Assembly (NCBI RefSeq): GCF_025821625.1
Contig: NZ_JACKSH010000072.1
Location: 1 to 38,843, forward strand
DNA: 38,843 nucleotides
Direction: 5' to 3'
DNA from: Mycolicibacterium pyrenivorans
Lineage (GTDB): Bacteria > Actinomycetota > Actinomycetes > Mycobacteriales > Mycobacteriaceae
How positions within the stretch are numbered: the stretch's first letter is position 1; every line of letters starts with the position of its first letter. Shown here in pieces: positions 26,022 through 33,139 of this stretch. The notes beneath the pieces were generated by a model that saw only the letters and a list, made by a program, of their open reading frames with translations, was not told the DNA's origin and made no database searches. The position numbers were made by a program, and so were the translations under genes.

Positions 26022-26912
26022 ATGAGCGAAATGAAGTTCTTGGAGCTACACGGCGATCGCGTCGCCTACCAAGACGTCGGCAGCGGCGACGAAACCCTGC
26101 TGCTCATCCACGGAATGGCCGGGAGTTCGGAGACGTGGCGGGCGGTCATCCCGCAGCTGTCGAAGAAGTACCGCGTGATCGCACCCGACCTGCTCGGACA
26201 CGGCCAGTCCGCCAAGCCCAGGAGTGACTACTCACTCGGCGCGTTCGCGGTGTTGCTGCGGGATCTGCTCGAGGAACTGGGCATCTCGCGGGCGACCGTC
26301 GTCGGGCAGTCGCTCGGCGGCGGTGTGGCGATGCAGTTCGCCTACCAGCATCCCGATTTCTGCCAGCGGTTGGTGCTGATCAGCAGCGGCGGCCTCGGGC
26401 CCGACGTCGGCTGGACGCTGCGCCTGCTGTCCTCGCCGGGCGCCGAGCTGCTCCTGCCGGTCATCGCGCCGCCGCCGGTGGTGACCGCGGGCAACAAGTT
26501 GCGTTCGTGGTTCGCGGCGGGCGGGATCCAGTCACCGCGGGGCGCCGAGATGTGGAGCGCCTACTCGTCGCTGGCGGACTCTCAGACACGCCAGGCGTTC
26601 CTGAAGACGCTGCGGTCGGTGGTCGACTACCGCGGGCAATCGGTGAGCGCGCTGAACCGGCTGCACCTGACCTCCGACCTGCCCACCATGGTCATCTGGG
26701 GCGATCAGGACCGAATCATCCCGATGGAGCACGGATACGCCGTCCACGAGGCACGGCCGGGATGCCGGCTCGAGGTGCTCACCGGCGTCGGCCACTTCCC
26801 CCACGTCGAGCGGCCCGGCGAAGTGGCCGACCTGATCGAAGACTTCATCGAGACCACGCCGTCGTCGATCCAGTCGATCACCTCGCCGCTGCTGAAACAG
26901 CCTGAAGAGTAA
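26022..26912 (+). CDS. Alpha/beta hydrolase (Ser nucleophile)
   Basis: This 296-residue enzyme has an oxyanion motif HGMAGSSETW, nucleophile elbow GQSLGGG (Ser nucleophile, so an esterase/lipase/C-C hydrolase type rather than an epoxide hydrolase), acid Asp in WGDQDRIIP and His in GVGHFPHVE. The start ATG has AAAGGAG upstream. No signal peptide or membrane anchor is seen, so it is cytoplasmic. It is separated from the POT symporter by a 172-bp divergent region, with no operon partner downstream. Substrate unknown. Confidence 0.88.
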   Translation: MSEMKFLELHGDRVAYQDVGSGDETLLLIHGMAGSSETWRAVIPQLSKKYRVIAPDLLGHGQSAKPRSDYSLGAFAVLLRDLLEELGISRATVVGQSLGGGVAMQFAYQHPDFCQRLVLISSGGLGPDVGWTLRLLSSPGAELLLPVIAPPPVVTAGNKLRSWFAAGGIQSPRGAEMWSAYSSLADSQTRQAFLKTLRSVVDYRGQSVSALNRLHLTSDLPTMVIWGDQDRIIPMEHGYAVHEARPGCRLEVLTGVGHFPHVERPGEVADLIEDFIETTPSSIQSITSPLLKQPEE

Positions 26913-27013
26913 CCGCGGTTTCGCCCCGGTTCCGGCACTGCGATCGGTTCCGATCTCCCGTGTCACATCGCGGCGTGGGACGGGACGATTGCTCGACAAA
27001 GCAAAGCCCTCGC

Positions 27014-27019
27014 GATAAT
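27014..27019 (+). promoter_or_regulatory. Putative promoter of the TSUP/persulfide-dioxygenase genes
   Basis: GATAAT at 27014-27019 is a good -10. A TTGCTC at 26989-26994 is a possible -35 with a long 19-bp spacer. The CsoR-like operator lies 18 bp downstream. Confidence 0.4.
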
Positions 27020-27036
27020 CTGCCCCAAGGTGGTTT

Positions 27037-27052
27037 ATACCCCTCCCGGTAT
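27037..27052. promoter_or_regulatory. CsoR/CstR-like operator candidate
   Basis: ATACC-CCTCCC-GGTAT is an inverted repeat with 5-bp arms and a C-rich centre, resembling the ATACCCC...GGGGTAT operators of CsoR-family copper or persulfide repressors. The centre is imperfect. It overlaps the alternative ATG at 27051, which supports the downstream start at 27114 for the transporter. No CsoR gene is in the window. Confidence 0.4.
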
Positions 27053-27113
27053 GTCAACACGGTCTACACATACCAAGTCGCCACGGCCCTACGGGGTGTT
27101 GGGAATCCAGTGC

Positions 27114-27887
27114 ATGACGATCATCACCAGCCTGTTGGCGGGCGCGGTCATCGGCGCGCTGCTGGGGTTACTCGGTGGCGGCGGCTCGATCCTGGCCGTT
27201 CCGGCGCTGGTCTACGTCATTCAGCTGGATGTCAGGCAAGCCATCCCGATCTCGTTGATCGTGATCGCCGCGGCATCCGCGGTCGGCGCACTGCCGAAGG
27301 TCCGGGTCGGGCACGTGCAGTGGCGTCTGGCCGGGATCTTCGCTCTGACAGGCATCCCCGCGACGTTCGTCGGTACTGCTATCAGCAAGCTCCTGCCCCA
27401 AACTGCGATCCTGATCGGCTTCGCCGCGGTCATGGTCCTCGCCGGAGTGCAGATGCTGCGCGACGAGGACGGCACCGGGACCGCCTGCACCGTCGGCGAC
27501 GACGGGATCAACTGGCGTCGGTGCGCGCCTCGGTCCATCCCTGCGGGGTTGCTCGTCGGCATTCTGACCGGCCTGTTCGGGGTGGGCGGCGGCTTCTTGA
27601 TCATCCCGGCCCTTGTGCTGATGCTCGGCGTCGAGATGCCCATCGCCATCGGCACGTCGTTGGTGATCATCGTCGCCAACTCGGTGGCGGGTTTTGTCTC
27701 CCACATCGGCGACGCCGGCATCGACTGGTCGATCACCGCCGCCTTCGCCGGCACGGCGGTGGTCACGTCTTTGGTGGCAGGGCATCTCGGAACGCGCCTC
27801 GACACCGTCCGCCTGCAGCGCTGGTTCGCCTACCTGGTCTTCGCCGTGGCCGCCTACGTCCTCGTCGACACGATCCTGCTGCGCTAA
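27114..27887 (+). CDS. TSUP (TauE/SafE-like) sulfur-anion transporter
   Basis: This 257-residue membrane protein starts at ATG 27114; a longer frame from 27030/27051 overlaps the operator and is less likely. The two halves each have a TSUP Gly-rich motif: GALLGLLGGGGSILAVPAL and GILTGLFGVGGGFLIIPALV. About eight membrane helices are visible. TSUP proteins move sulfite, thiosulfate or organosulfonates. The next gene, 47 bp downstream, encodes a persulfide dioxygenase-rhodanese fusion that would produce sulfite, so export of sulfite or thiosulfate is the likely role. The pair resembles the sulfide-detoxification units regulated by CstR in Firmicutes. Confidence 0.88.
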   Translation: MTIITSLLAGAVIGALLGLLGGGGSILAVPALVYVIQLDVRQAIPISLIVIAAASAVGALPKVRVGHVQWRLAGIFALTGIPATFVGTAISKLLPQTAILIGFAAVMVLAGVQMLRDEDGTGTACTVGDDGINWRRCAPRSIPAGLLVGILTGLFGVGGGFLIIPALVLMLGVEMPIAIGTSLVIIVANSVAGFVSHIGDAGIDWSITAAFAGTAVVTSLVAGHLGTRLDTVRLQRWFAYLVFAVAAYVLVDTILLR

Positions 27888-27934
27888 CGCCTACAGCCCT
27901 ATCAGTCACACCCCATGGAAAGGAATCACCCATC

Positions 27935-29275
27935 GTGAACGTGTCCATCATCGAGACATCCGGCCTCGGAGACCGCAGCTATCTCATCAGCGAGGACGAC
28001 GTCGCCGTCGTCATCGACCCGCAACGCGACATCGACCGAGTCCTCGACCTCGCCGGTGGCGTGCGGATCACCCACGTCCTGGAAACCCACATCCACAACG
28101 ACTACGTCACCGGCGGATTGGAACTGTCCCGTGTCACCGGGGCCGAGTACGTGGTACCCGCCGGCGACGACGTGGACTATGAGCGGCGCGCCGTAAAAGA
28201 CGGCGACGTCATCGACGCCGGACCCATCCGACTGCAGGTGATGCACACACCGGGCCACACTCACCACCACGTCAGCTACGTGCTGCGCGATCGGGAGGGT
28301 TCCGTCCGCGGCGTGTTCACGGGGGGCTCGATGCTGCACGGCACCACCGGGCGCACCGACCTCGTGGGCCCCGAACACACCGACGAGCTGACCCATGCCC
28401 AGTTCAAGTCGATTCGCCGCCTCGCCGCCGAACTCCCCGACGACACCGAGGTCTATCCCACGCACGGGTTCGGCAGTTTCTGTTCCGCCACACCCGCCAG
28501 CGGCGACTCGTCCACGATCGCCGAACAGAAGCAGAGCAATCCGGCGCTGACGAAGGAAGAACAGGACTACGTCGACGAGCTCATCGCGGGCCTGTCGGCA
28601 TTCCCTGCGTATTACGCCCACATGGGTGTCATCAACAAGCACGGACCCGCACCCGTGGACCTGTCACCTCCCGAGCTCGTCGACCCCGCCGAGCTACGGC
28701 GCCGCATCGACGCCGGCGAGTGGGTCGTCGACCTGCGCAAGCGGACCGCGTTCGCGGCCGGACACCTCGAGGGCACCCGCGCCTTCGAGTTGTCCGATTC
28801 GTTCGTCAACTACCTCGGGTGGCTCTATCAGTGGGGTGCGCCGCTGACCCTGATCGGCGACACCAAGGAACAGATCGCCGATGCCCGCCGCGAACTCGTC
28901 CGTATCGGCGTCGACAACGTCACCGGATCGGCGGTCGGCGACGTCTCGACCATGACCAACGGCACCGAACTGCGCTCGTATCGCGTCGCCGACTTCGGCG
29001 ACCTGGCCGAAGTGATCGGCAAGGGGGACTTCACGGTGCTCGACGTCCGCCAGGAGGGCGAATACGGCGACAGCCACATCCCGGGAGCCGTCAACATCCC
29101 GTTGCACGAACTCGCGGACCGGATCCACGAAGTGCCGGCCGGGGAGGTATGGGTTCACTGCGGATCCGGCTATCGGGCATCGATCGCGGCGTCGATGTTG
29201 GACCGCGACGACCGGACGGTCGTCCTGGTCGACGACGCTTTCGCCACCGCAGGAGATCTCGATCTGACCGCCTGA
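27935..29275 (+). CDS. Persulfide dioxygenase-rhodanese fusion (MBL fold), copy 1
   Basis: This 446-residue protein starts at GTG 27935, with GAAAGGA ~12 nt upstream. Residues 1-240 are a metallo-beta-lactamase-fold persulfide dioxygenase: the ETHIHNDYVTGG motif supplies His52, His54 and Asp56, TPGHT His108, GRTDL Asp142 and PTHG His177, consistent with a non-heme Fe(II) site. Residues ~250-340 form a rhodanese-like domain without catalytic Cys. Residues ~345-446 form an active rhodanese with Cys409 in HCGSGYRAS. The plan matches CstB-type enzymes that oxidise persulfide to sulfite and move sulfur to form thiosulfate. It follows the TSUP transporter in an apparent operon. Confidence 0.88.
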   Translation: MNVSIIETSGLGDRSYLISEDDVAVVIDPQRDIDRVLDLAGGVRITHVLETHIHNDYVTGGLELSRVTGAEYVVPAGDDVDYERRAVKDGDVIDAGPIRLQVMHTPGHTHHHVSYVLRDREGSVRGVFTGGSMLHGTTGRTDLVGPEHTDELTHAQFKSIRRLAAELPDDTEVYPTHGFGSFCSATPASGDSSTIAEQKQSNPALTKEEQDYVDELIAGLSAFPAYYAHMGVINKHGPAPVDLSPPELVDPAELRRRIDAGEWVVDLRKRTAFAAGHLEGTRAFELSDSFVNYLGWLYQWGAPLTLIGDTKEQIADARRELVRIGVDNVTGSAVGDVSTMTNGTELRSYRVADFGDLAEVIGKGDFTVLDVRQEGEYGDSHIPGAVNIPLHELADRIHEVPAGEVWVHCGSGYRASIAASMLDRDDRTVVLVDDAFATAGDLDLTA

Positions 29276-29298
29276 GGATCTCGGCTGGATCTCGGAGA

Positions 29299-29323
29299 GT
29301 TTGAATCTGACGGATTTGGTAAT
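29299..29323 (+). promoter_or_regulatory. Possible SigF/SigB-like promoter before the DUF6131 gene
   Basis: GTTT (29299-29302), 15 bp and GGTAAT (29318-29323) are close to the mycobacterial SigF consensus GTTT-N15-17-GGGTAT. The match of the -10 is partial. Confidence 0.3.
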
Positions 29324-29374
29324 TCCTTCCTGCGGCAGTTAGACAGTTCCTACGTATTGGATCGGATTGACCAA

Positions 29375-29530
29375 ATGATTGTGCTCGGCATCATTCTCCT
29401 GTTGATCGGTTACTTCACCAGCCTCTCGATCCTGTACACGATCGGCGGAATCCTCGTGGTGGTCGGGATCATCCTGTGGATTCTCGGTGCGGTCGGCCGT
29501 CCGGTCGGTGGTCGAAAAGTCTGGTTCTAA
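29375..29530 (+). CDS. Tiny two-helix membrane protein (DUF6131-like)
   Basis: This 51-residue protein has ATG at 29375 and TAA at 29528-29530. It is almost entirely two hydrophobic helices, VLGIILLLIGYF and TIGGILVVVGIILWILGAVG, separated by a short turn, followed by the basic end GRPVGGRKVWF. The pattern is that of the DUF6131 family of small actinobacterial membrane proteins. The gene is separated from the persulfide dioxygenase gene by 99 bp, with a possible SigF-like promoter between, and ends before a strong hairpin. Function unknown; a role in envelope stress is only inference. Confidence 0.75.
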   Translation: MIVLGIILLLIGYFTSLSILYTIGGILVVVGIILWILGAVGRPVGGRKVWF

Positions 29531-29582
29531 CGGCGACTTCGACCACGCCGAGAGGTCTTCAACCACCCTCGCGACGCATGGA

Positions 29583-29612
29583 TGCCGGCTCGGTCAATCG
29601 ACCGGGCCGGCA
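29583..29612. terminator. Bidirectional hairpin terminator
   Basis: TGCCGGC-T-CGGTC, loop AATC, GACCG-G-GCCGGCA gives a 13-bp stem with a single G-T wobble. It lies between the convergent DUF6131 and protein kinase genes and can end transcription from both sides. Confidence 0.65.
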
Positions 29613-29676
29613 CCTGCGTTGCGAGGTGATTCGCCATTCGAGAAGGTTGGTCAATTCGGGCGGTCGGGCACGGCGA

Positions 29677-30963
29677 TCACTTCTTTCCGTTTCCGTTCCC
29701 CTTGCCGTTTCCGTTGCCCTTGCCGTTCCCATTGCCCTTGCCCGGGCCGCGGATCTCCTGCCGGGCCGGTGGCGGGACCGCCTGCTCGACGGCGGTCGCC
29801 TGCTCGACCACCGGGGCGGCGGTCGGTGGAGGTTCGACGACGGGCGGCGGCACGGCCGTCGCGCTGACCGGCGCGGGCACCGTGGTGCTGATGCTGACGG
29901 GCTCGGCGGTGGTCGGGTGCGTCGGAGACGTCGGATCCAGGGCGAATGCCACCACGGCGACCGCCATCGCCCCCAGCAGCGCCGCCGCGCCTGCCACCTT
30001 TCCCTTTTGTCGCGCCCGGCTGCGACGGTGCCGGGACGCGCCGGGCGGGGTGGTGGCGGTGTCCGGATACGACGCCGGGTGCGCGTTCAGCACGGCGGTC
30101 GGCGGCCGGCCGGGGGCGCTGACCGGTACGGGACTGACGAGATCGAGGCGCCGCTTGGCGTGGCCCGTCAACGCTTCCCACATCTCGTCGGCGCTGCCGA
30201 ACCGCGTCTGCGGATCGCGCGACATGGCGCGTCCGATCACATCGGCCAGACCCGGGTCGACGTCGGGGCGCAGGACTGTCAGAGGGGTTGGGTCGTCCTC
30301 GAGGATGGCGCGCGCCAGCGGGACGATCTCCTCGTGGAGGAACGGCTTGCATCCCGTCAGCGCCTCGTAGCCGACGACGCCGGCGGCGTAGAGGTCGTCG
30401 GTGACTGACGCCGGCTTGCCGGCGATCCTGTCGGGGCTCAGATATGCGAGGGTGCCGACGATCTGACCGGTGGTGGTGTGGGCGGACCCAGGCGTCTTCA
30501 CGATCCCGAAGTCGGCGACCTTCACGCTGCCCGGCGGGGCCAGCAGGATGTTGCCCGGCTTGATGTCGCGATGCAGCATCCCGGCGCCGTGCGCGGCGGC
30601 CAGGGCGGCGAGCACGCTTTGCAGAGCCCCACTCACCTGGGGCCCGGGCAGCGGTCCCAGGGCGATCTGGTCGCCGATCGTGTCACCGGGTAAGCGCTCC
30701 ATCACGATGAACGGCGTACCGTCCTGCTCCCCGAAGTCGTAGATCCCGACGATGTTCGGGTGATTGAGCGCGGCGGCGGCGCGCGCTTCGATGGTGAAGC
30801 GTTCCCGAATGTCGGCCTGCGAACTCAACCCGGGGTGTAGGAGCTTGATGGCCACCGCCCGGTTCAGTCGGGTGTCCCACCCGTCACGGACCTCGGCCAT
30901 CCCCCCGAACCCCAGGACGTCCCGCAGTTCGTATCGTCCGCCGAGAAGCCCGGGTCCTGCCAT
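29677..30963 (-). CDS. Membrane Ser/Thr protein kinase (Pkn-type) with KGNGNG tail
   Basis: This 428-residue protein starts at ATG 30963. The kinase domain (~10-270) has a glycine loop LGFGGMAEV, Lys40 in VAIKLL, catalytic loop HRDIKPGN with Asp133 and Asn138, DFG Asp151, and an activation segment with TTTGQIVGTLAYLSPDRI, where APE is replaced by SPD. A basic juxtamembrane part (RHRRSRARQKGK) precedes one membrane helix (~323-342). The outside part is Pro/Ala/Val-rich and ends in GKGNGNGKGNGNGKGNGNGKK. The plan is that of mycobacterial receptor kinases but with a disordered, basic extracellular tail instead of PASTA or propeller domains. A GATAAT-like -10 lies 8 nt before the ATG. The substrate is unknown. 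Confidence 0.9.
   Translation of the reverse strand: MAGPGLLGGRYELRDVLGFGGMAEVRDGWDTRLNRAVAIKLLHPGLSSQADIRERFTIEARAAAALNHPNIVGIYDFGEQDGTPFIVMERLPGDTIGDQIALGPLPGPQVSGALQSVLAALAAAHGAGMLHRDIKPGNILLAPPGSVKVADFGIVKTPGSAHTTTGQIVGTLAYLSPDRIAGKPASVTDDLYAAGVVGYEALTGCKPFLHEEIVPLARAILEDDPTPLTVLRPDVDPGLADVIGRAMSRDPQTRFGSADEMWEALTGHAKRRLDLVSPVPVSAPGRPPTAVLNAHPASYPDTATTPPGASRHRRSRARQKGKVAGAAALLGAMAVAVVAFALDPTSPTHPTTAEPVSISTTVPAPVSATAVPPPVVEPPPTAAPVVEQATAVEQAVPPPARQEIRGPGKGNGNGKGNGNGKGNGNGKK
29680..29746 (-). repeat. 18-nt tandem coding repeat (KGNGNG)
   Basis: About three copies of an 18-nt unit encode Lys-Gly-Asn-Gly-Asn-Gly at the C-terminus of the kinase. The units are in frame, so length variation between strains is likely. 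Confidence 0.7.
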
Positions 30964-31011
30964 GGCGGCTGATTATCCGCATCAGGCCACGCGCAAACCC
31001 TCAGAGAACAC

Positions 31012-31722
31012 TTAATTGACGGTTCGGGTGGTTTTTCCGGGCGGAACGTCGGCGTGGGTGACCGGGAGGTCGGCCAGGCGCCATTCGAGCATGCCGTCGT
31101 TGAGCCGGACGGCCCGGCGGTCATGGCCGGTGAGCAGTCGCACGGCGTCGTAGGCGAACACGCAGTACTCACCGCGGCAGTACACGACGATCTCGGTGTC
31201 GAGGGGCAGTTCATCGATCCGGTCGGCGAGTTCGTCGATGGGAATCGAGAGCGCCCCGGGAATATGACCGGCCTCGTACTCCTCGCGTGGCCGCACGTCG
31301 AGCAACACCGACGCCCCGCCCCGCAGCCGCAGGGCGAGTTCCTCGCTGCCCACGACCCCCGGGTCACCGCCGCCGGCCAGGAGGTAGTCGTCGCGCGCGG
31401 CCGGCACCTCTGCCTGGTGAGCCTCCGCCACTTTGCGCAGCAGCGCGAACAGTCGGGCGACGTCGTCGCCGGCGAGGCGGTAGAAGATTCGCACCCCGTC
31501 GCGGCGGGTCGCGACGAAGCCGGCGGCCTTCAGGGTCTGCAGGTGAGCCGAAGCCGTGGTGACGTTCAGCCCAGCCGATTTGGCGAGCGCGTCCACCGTG
31601 CGCTCACCCTGGGCAAGCAGATCGAGAAGCTCCAGCCGACTGGCGTTCGACAGGGCTTTCCCACTTGCGGCGAAGGCCTCATACAGCCGCGCCTTGGCGG
31701 GTGACTTCTCGACGATCGCCAT
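31012..31722 (-). CDS. ArsR-rhodanese fusion regulator
   Basis: This 236-residue protein starts at ATG 31722, with AAAGGTGG just upstream; a longer form from 31737 is possible. Residues ~10-105 are an ArsR/SmtB winged helix (SNASRLELLDLLAQGERTVD, NVTTASAHLQTLKAAGFV, the wing RRDGVRIFYRL). Residues ~125-225 are a rhodanese domain (LLDVRPREEYEAGHIPGA...) with the active loop YCRGEYCVFA, Cys182 and Cys187. No other cysteine exists in the protein, so metal binding by the ArsR part is improbable and sulfur chemistry at the rhodanese loop is the likely signal. It diverges from the second persulfide dioxygenase/MFS operon and presumably controls it. Confidence 0.88.
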   Translation of the reverse strand: MAIVEKSPAKARLYEAFAASGKALSNASRLELLDLLAQGERTVDALAKSAGLNVTTASAHLQTLKAAGFVATRRDGVRIFYRLAGDDVARLFALLRKVAEAHQAEVPAARDDYLLAGGGDPGVVGSEELALRLRGGASVLLDVRPREEYEAGHIPGALSIPIDELADRIDELPLDTEIVVYCRGEYCVFAYDAVRLLTGHDRRAVRLNDGMLEWRLADLPVTHADVPPGKTTRTVN

Positions 31723-31741
31723 ATTCCACCTTTCCATGGAT

Positions 31742-31753
31742 TAATGTACTTTA
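31742..31753. promoter_or_regulatory. Candidate ArsR operator (imperfect palindrome)
   Basis: TAATGTACTTTA is palindromic at 10 of 12 positions and lies in the 73-bp divergent interval between the ArsR-rhodanese gene and the second dioxygenase gene. It is AT-rich in a GC-rich setting, as ArsR-family operators usually are. Confidence 0.4.
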
Positions 31754-31795
31754 GCAGCAGGTGCGGCCAATCGAAGGACCGAACAGGAGACAGGG

Positions 31796-33139
31796 ATGGC
31801 ATTTCGCGGTGTCGAGCTGATTCCCATAGTCGACCAGGGACTGGGAAACAGTGCCTACGTGGTCGACCTGGGCGACGGCCGCGCGCTGGCCGTCGATGCC
31901 AGCCGTGATCTGCGGACGCTGCGCACCGCTACTGCACGACGGGGGCTGACGGTGGCCTTCGCCGCCGACACGCACCTGCACGCCGACTTTCTGTCCGGGG
32001 CCGTGCAACTGCACCATGAGACCGGCGCACAGATCCTCGCCTCCGCGAGCGGACGCCGCGCGTTCGACCACAGCGGTATGGCCGACGGCGACGAGATCGA
32101 TCTGGGCGGCCTGCGGTTGCGGGCCTGGGAGACACCCGGCCACACCGACGAACACACAGCGTTCCTGCTGCTCGACGGCGACCGCGAAGTGGGCGTGTTC
32201 ACCGGCGGCTCGCTGATCGTGGGGTCAGCAGCGCGCACTGACCTGCTGGGTGCGAACCGCACCGAGGAACTCGCCCGCTCACAGTTTCACTCGTTGCAGC
32301 GCCTTGCCACGTTGCGCGACGATGTGGCGGTGTGGCCGACGCACGGGGCGGGCTCCTTCTGTTCGGCACCTCCCGGTGCCGAACGGGTGTCCACGATCGG
32401 CGACCAGAAGCGCGGCAACCCGCTGCTGTCGACGCCCGACGAGGACACCTTTGTTCAGGAGCTGCTGCACAGCCTGGGTAGCTACCCCTCCTACTTCCGC
32501 CGTCTCGGCGAGGTCAACCGCATCGGACCCGCCGTCATGACCGGTGCACCCCAGCTGCCCGACGTCAGTGTTGAGCAACTCGATCGGCTGTTGGCCGACG
32601 GCGCCGCAGTCGTCGACGTCCGGCCTGCGGCGGCGTTCGCCTGCGGCCATGTGCCGGGTTCGCTGTCGATTCCGCTTCGGGATCAGTTCGCCACCTGGCT
32701 GGGTTGGCTGGTCGATGCGGAGACACCGCTGGTATTCGTCACCGAGGAAGGCCAGGACCTTTTCGAAATCGGTTGGCAGGCATACAAGATCGGGTACGAG
32801 CGGATCGCGGGCCGCTTGGCCGGCGGGATGCCCGCCTGGCAGGCGGCCGGACGTGGCCAGGGTCGCGTGACGTTCGCCCCGGCCGAACGCCTCGCTGACC
32901 GGCCCTACCTCGACGTGCGTCAAGACGCCGAATACCAGGCAGGCCACGTGCCCGGCGCCCTGCACATCGAGCTCGGCGCCGTCGCCGAGCATGTCGACTC
33001 GGTTCCCGATGGCGTGATCGTTGCCTGCGGGCACGGTGAGCGGGCGATGACCGCAGCCAGCCTCCTGCTCCGTCACGGCCTCACCGAACTTGCCGTCCTC
33101 GACGGTGGGCCCGACGACTATCTCGCCGCGCACCGATGA
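31796..33139 (+). CDS. Persulfide dioxygenase-rhodanese fusion (MBL fold), copy 2
   Basis: This 447-residue protein starts at ATG 31796, with AGGAG just upstream. The MBL domain has ADTHLHADFLSG with His60, His62 and Asp64, TPGHTDEH His116, ARTDL Asp149 and PTHG His183. Two rhodanese-like domains follow: the first (~260-355) lacks a catalytic Cys, and the second (~360-447) has Cys411 in ACGHGERA. It shares the plan of copy 1, but the active-site loop differs (CGHGER versus CGSGYR) and the metal motif has DF instead of DY, so substrate preference may differ. It heads a three-gene unit with two MFS transporters (ATGA and GTGA overlaps) and is divergent from the ArsR-rhodanese gene. Confidence 0.87.
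   Translation: MAFRGVELIPIVDQGLGNSAYVVDLGDGRALAVDASRDLRTLRTATARRGLTVAFAADTHLHADFLSGAVQLHHETGAQILASASGRRAFDHSGMADGDEIDLGGLRLRAWETPGHTDEHTAFLLLDGDREVGVFTGGSLIVGSAARTDLLGANRTEELARSQFHSLQRLATLRDDVAVWPTHGAGSFCSAPPGAERVSTIGDQKRGNPLLSTPDEDTFVQELLHSLGSYPSYFRRLGEVNRIGPAVMTGAPQLPDVSVEQLDRLLADGAAVVDVRPAAAFACGHVPGSLSIPLRDQFATWLGWLVDAETPLVFVTEEGQDLFEIGWQAYKIGYERIAGRLAGGMPAWQAAGRGQGRVTFAPAERLADRPYLDVRQDAEYQAGHVPGALHIELGAVAEHVDSVPDGVIVACGHGERAMTAASLLLRHGLTELAVLDGGPDDYLAAHR

Noticed and set aside
26960..27934. Long upstream extension of the first PDO-rhodanese frame
   Set aside because: It runs antisense-free but out of frame through the TSUP gene; the residues are Arg-rich and the domain starts at 27935.
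29677..29760. Repeat array as a possible non-coding element
   Set aside because: The 18-nt units are in frame with the kinase C-terminus and are explained by KGNGNG coding.
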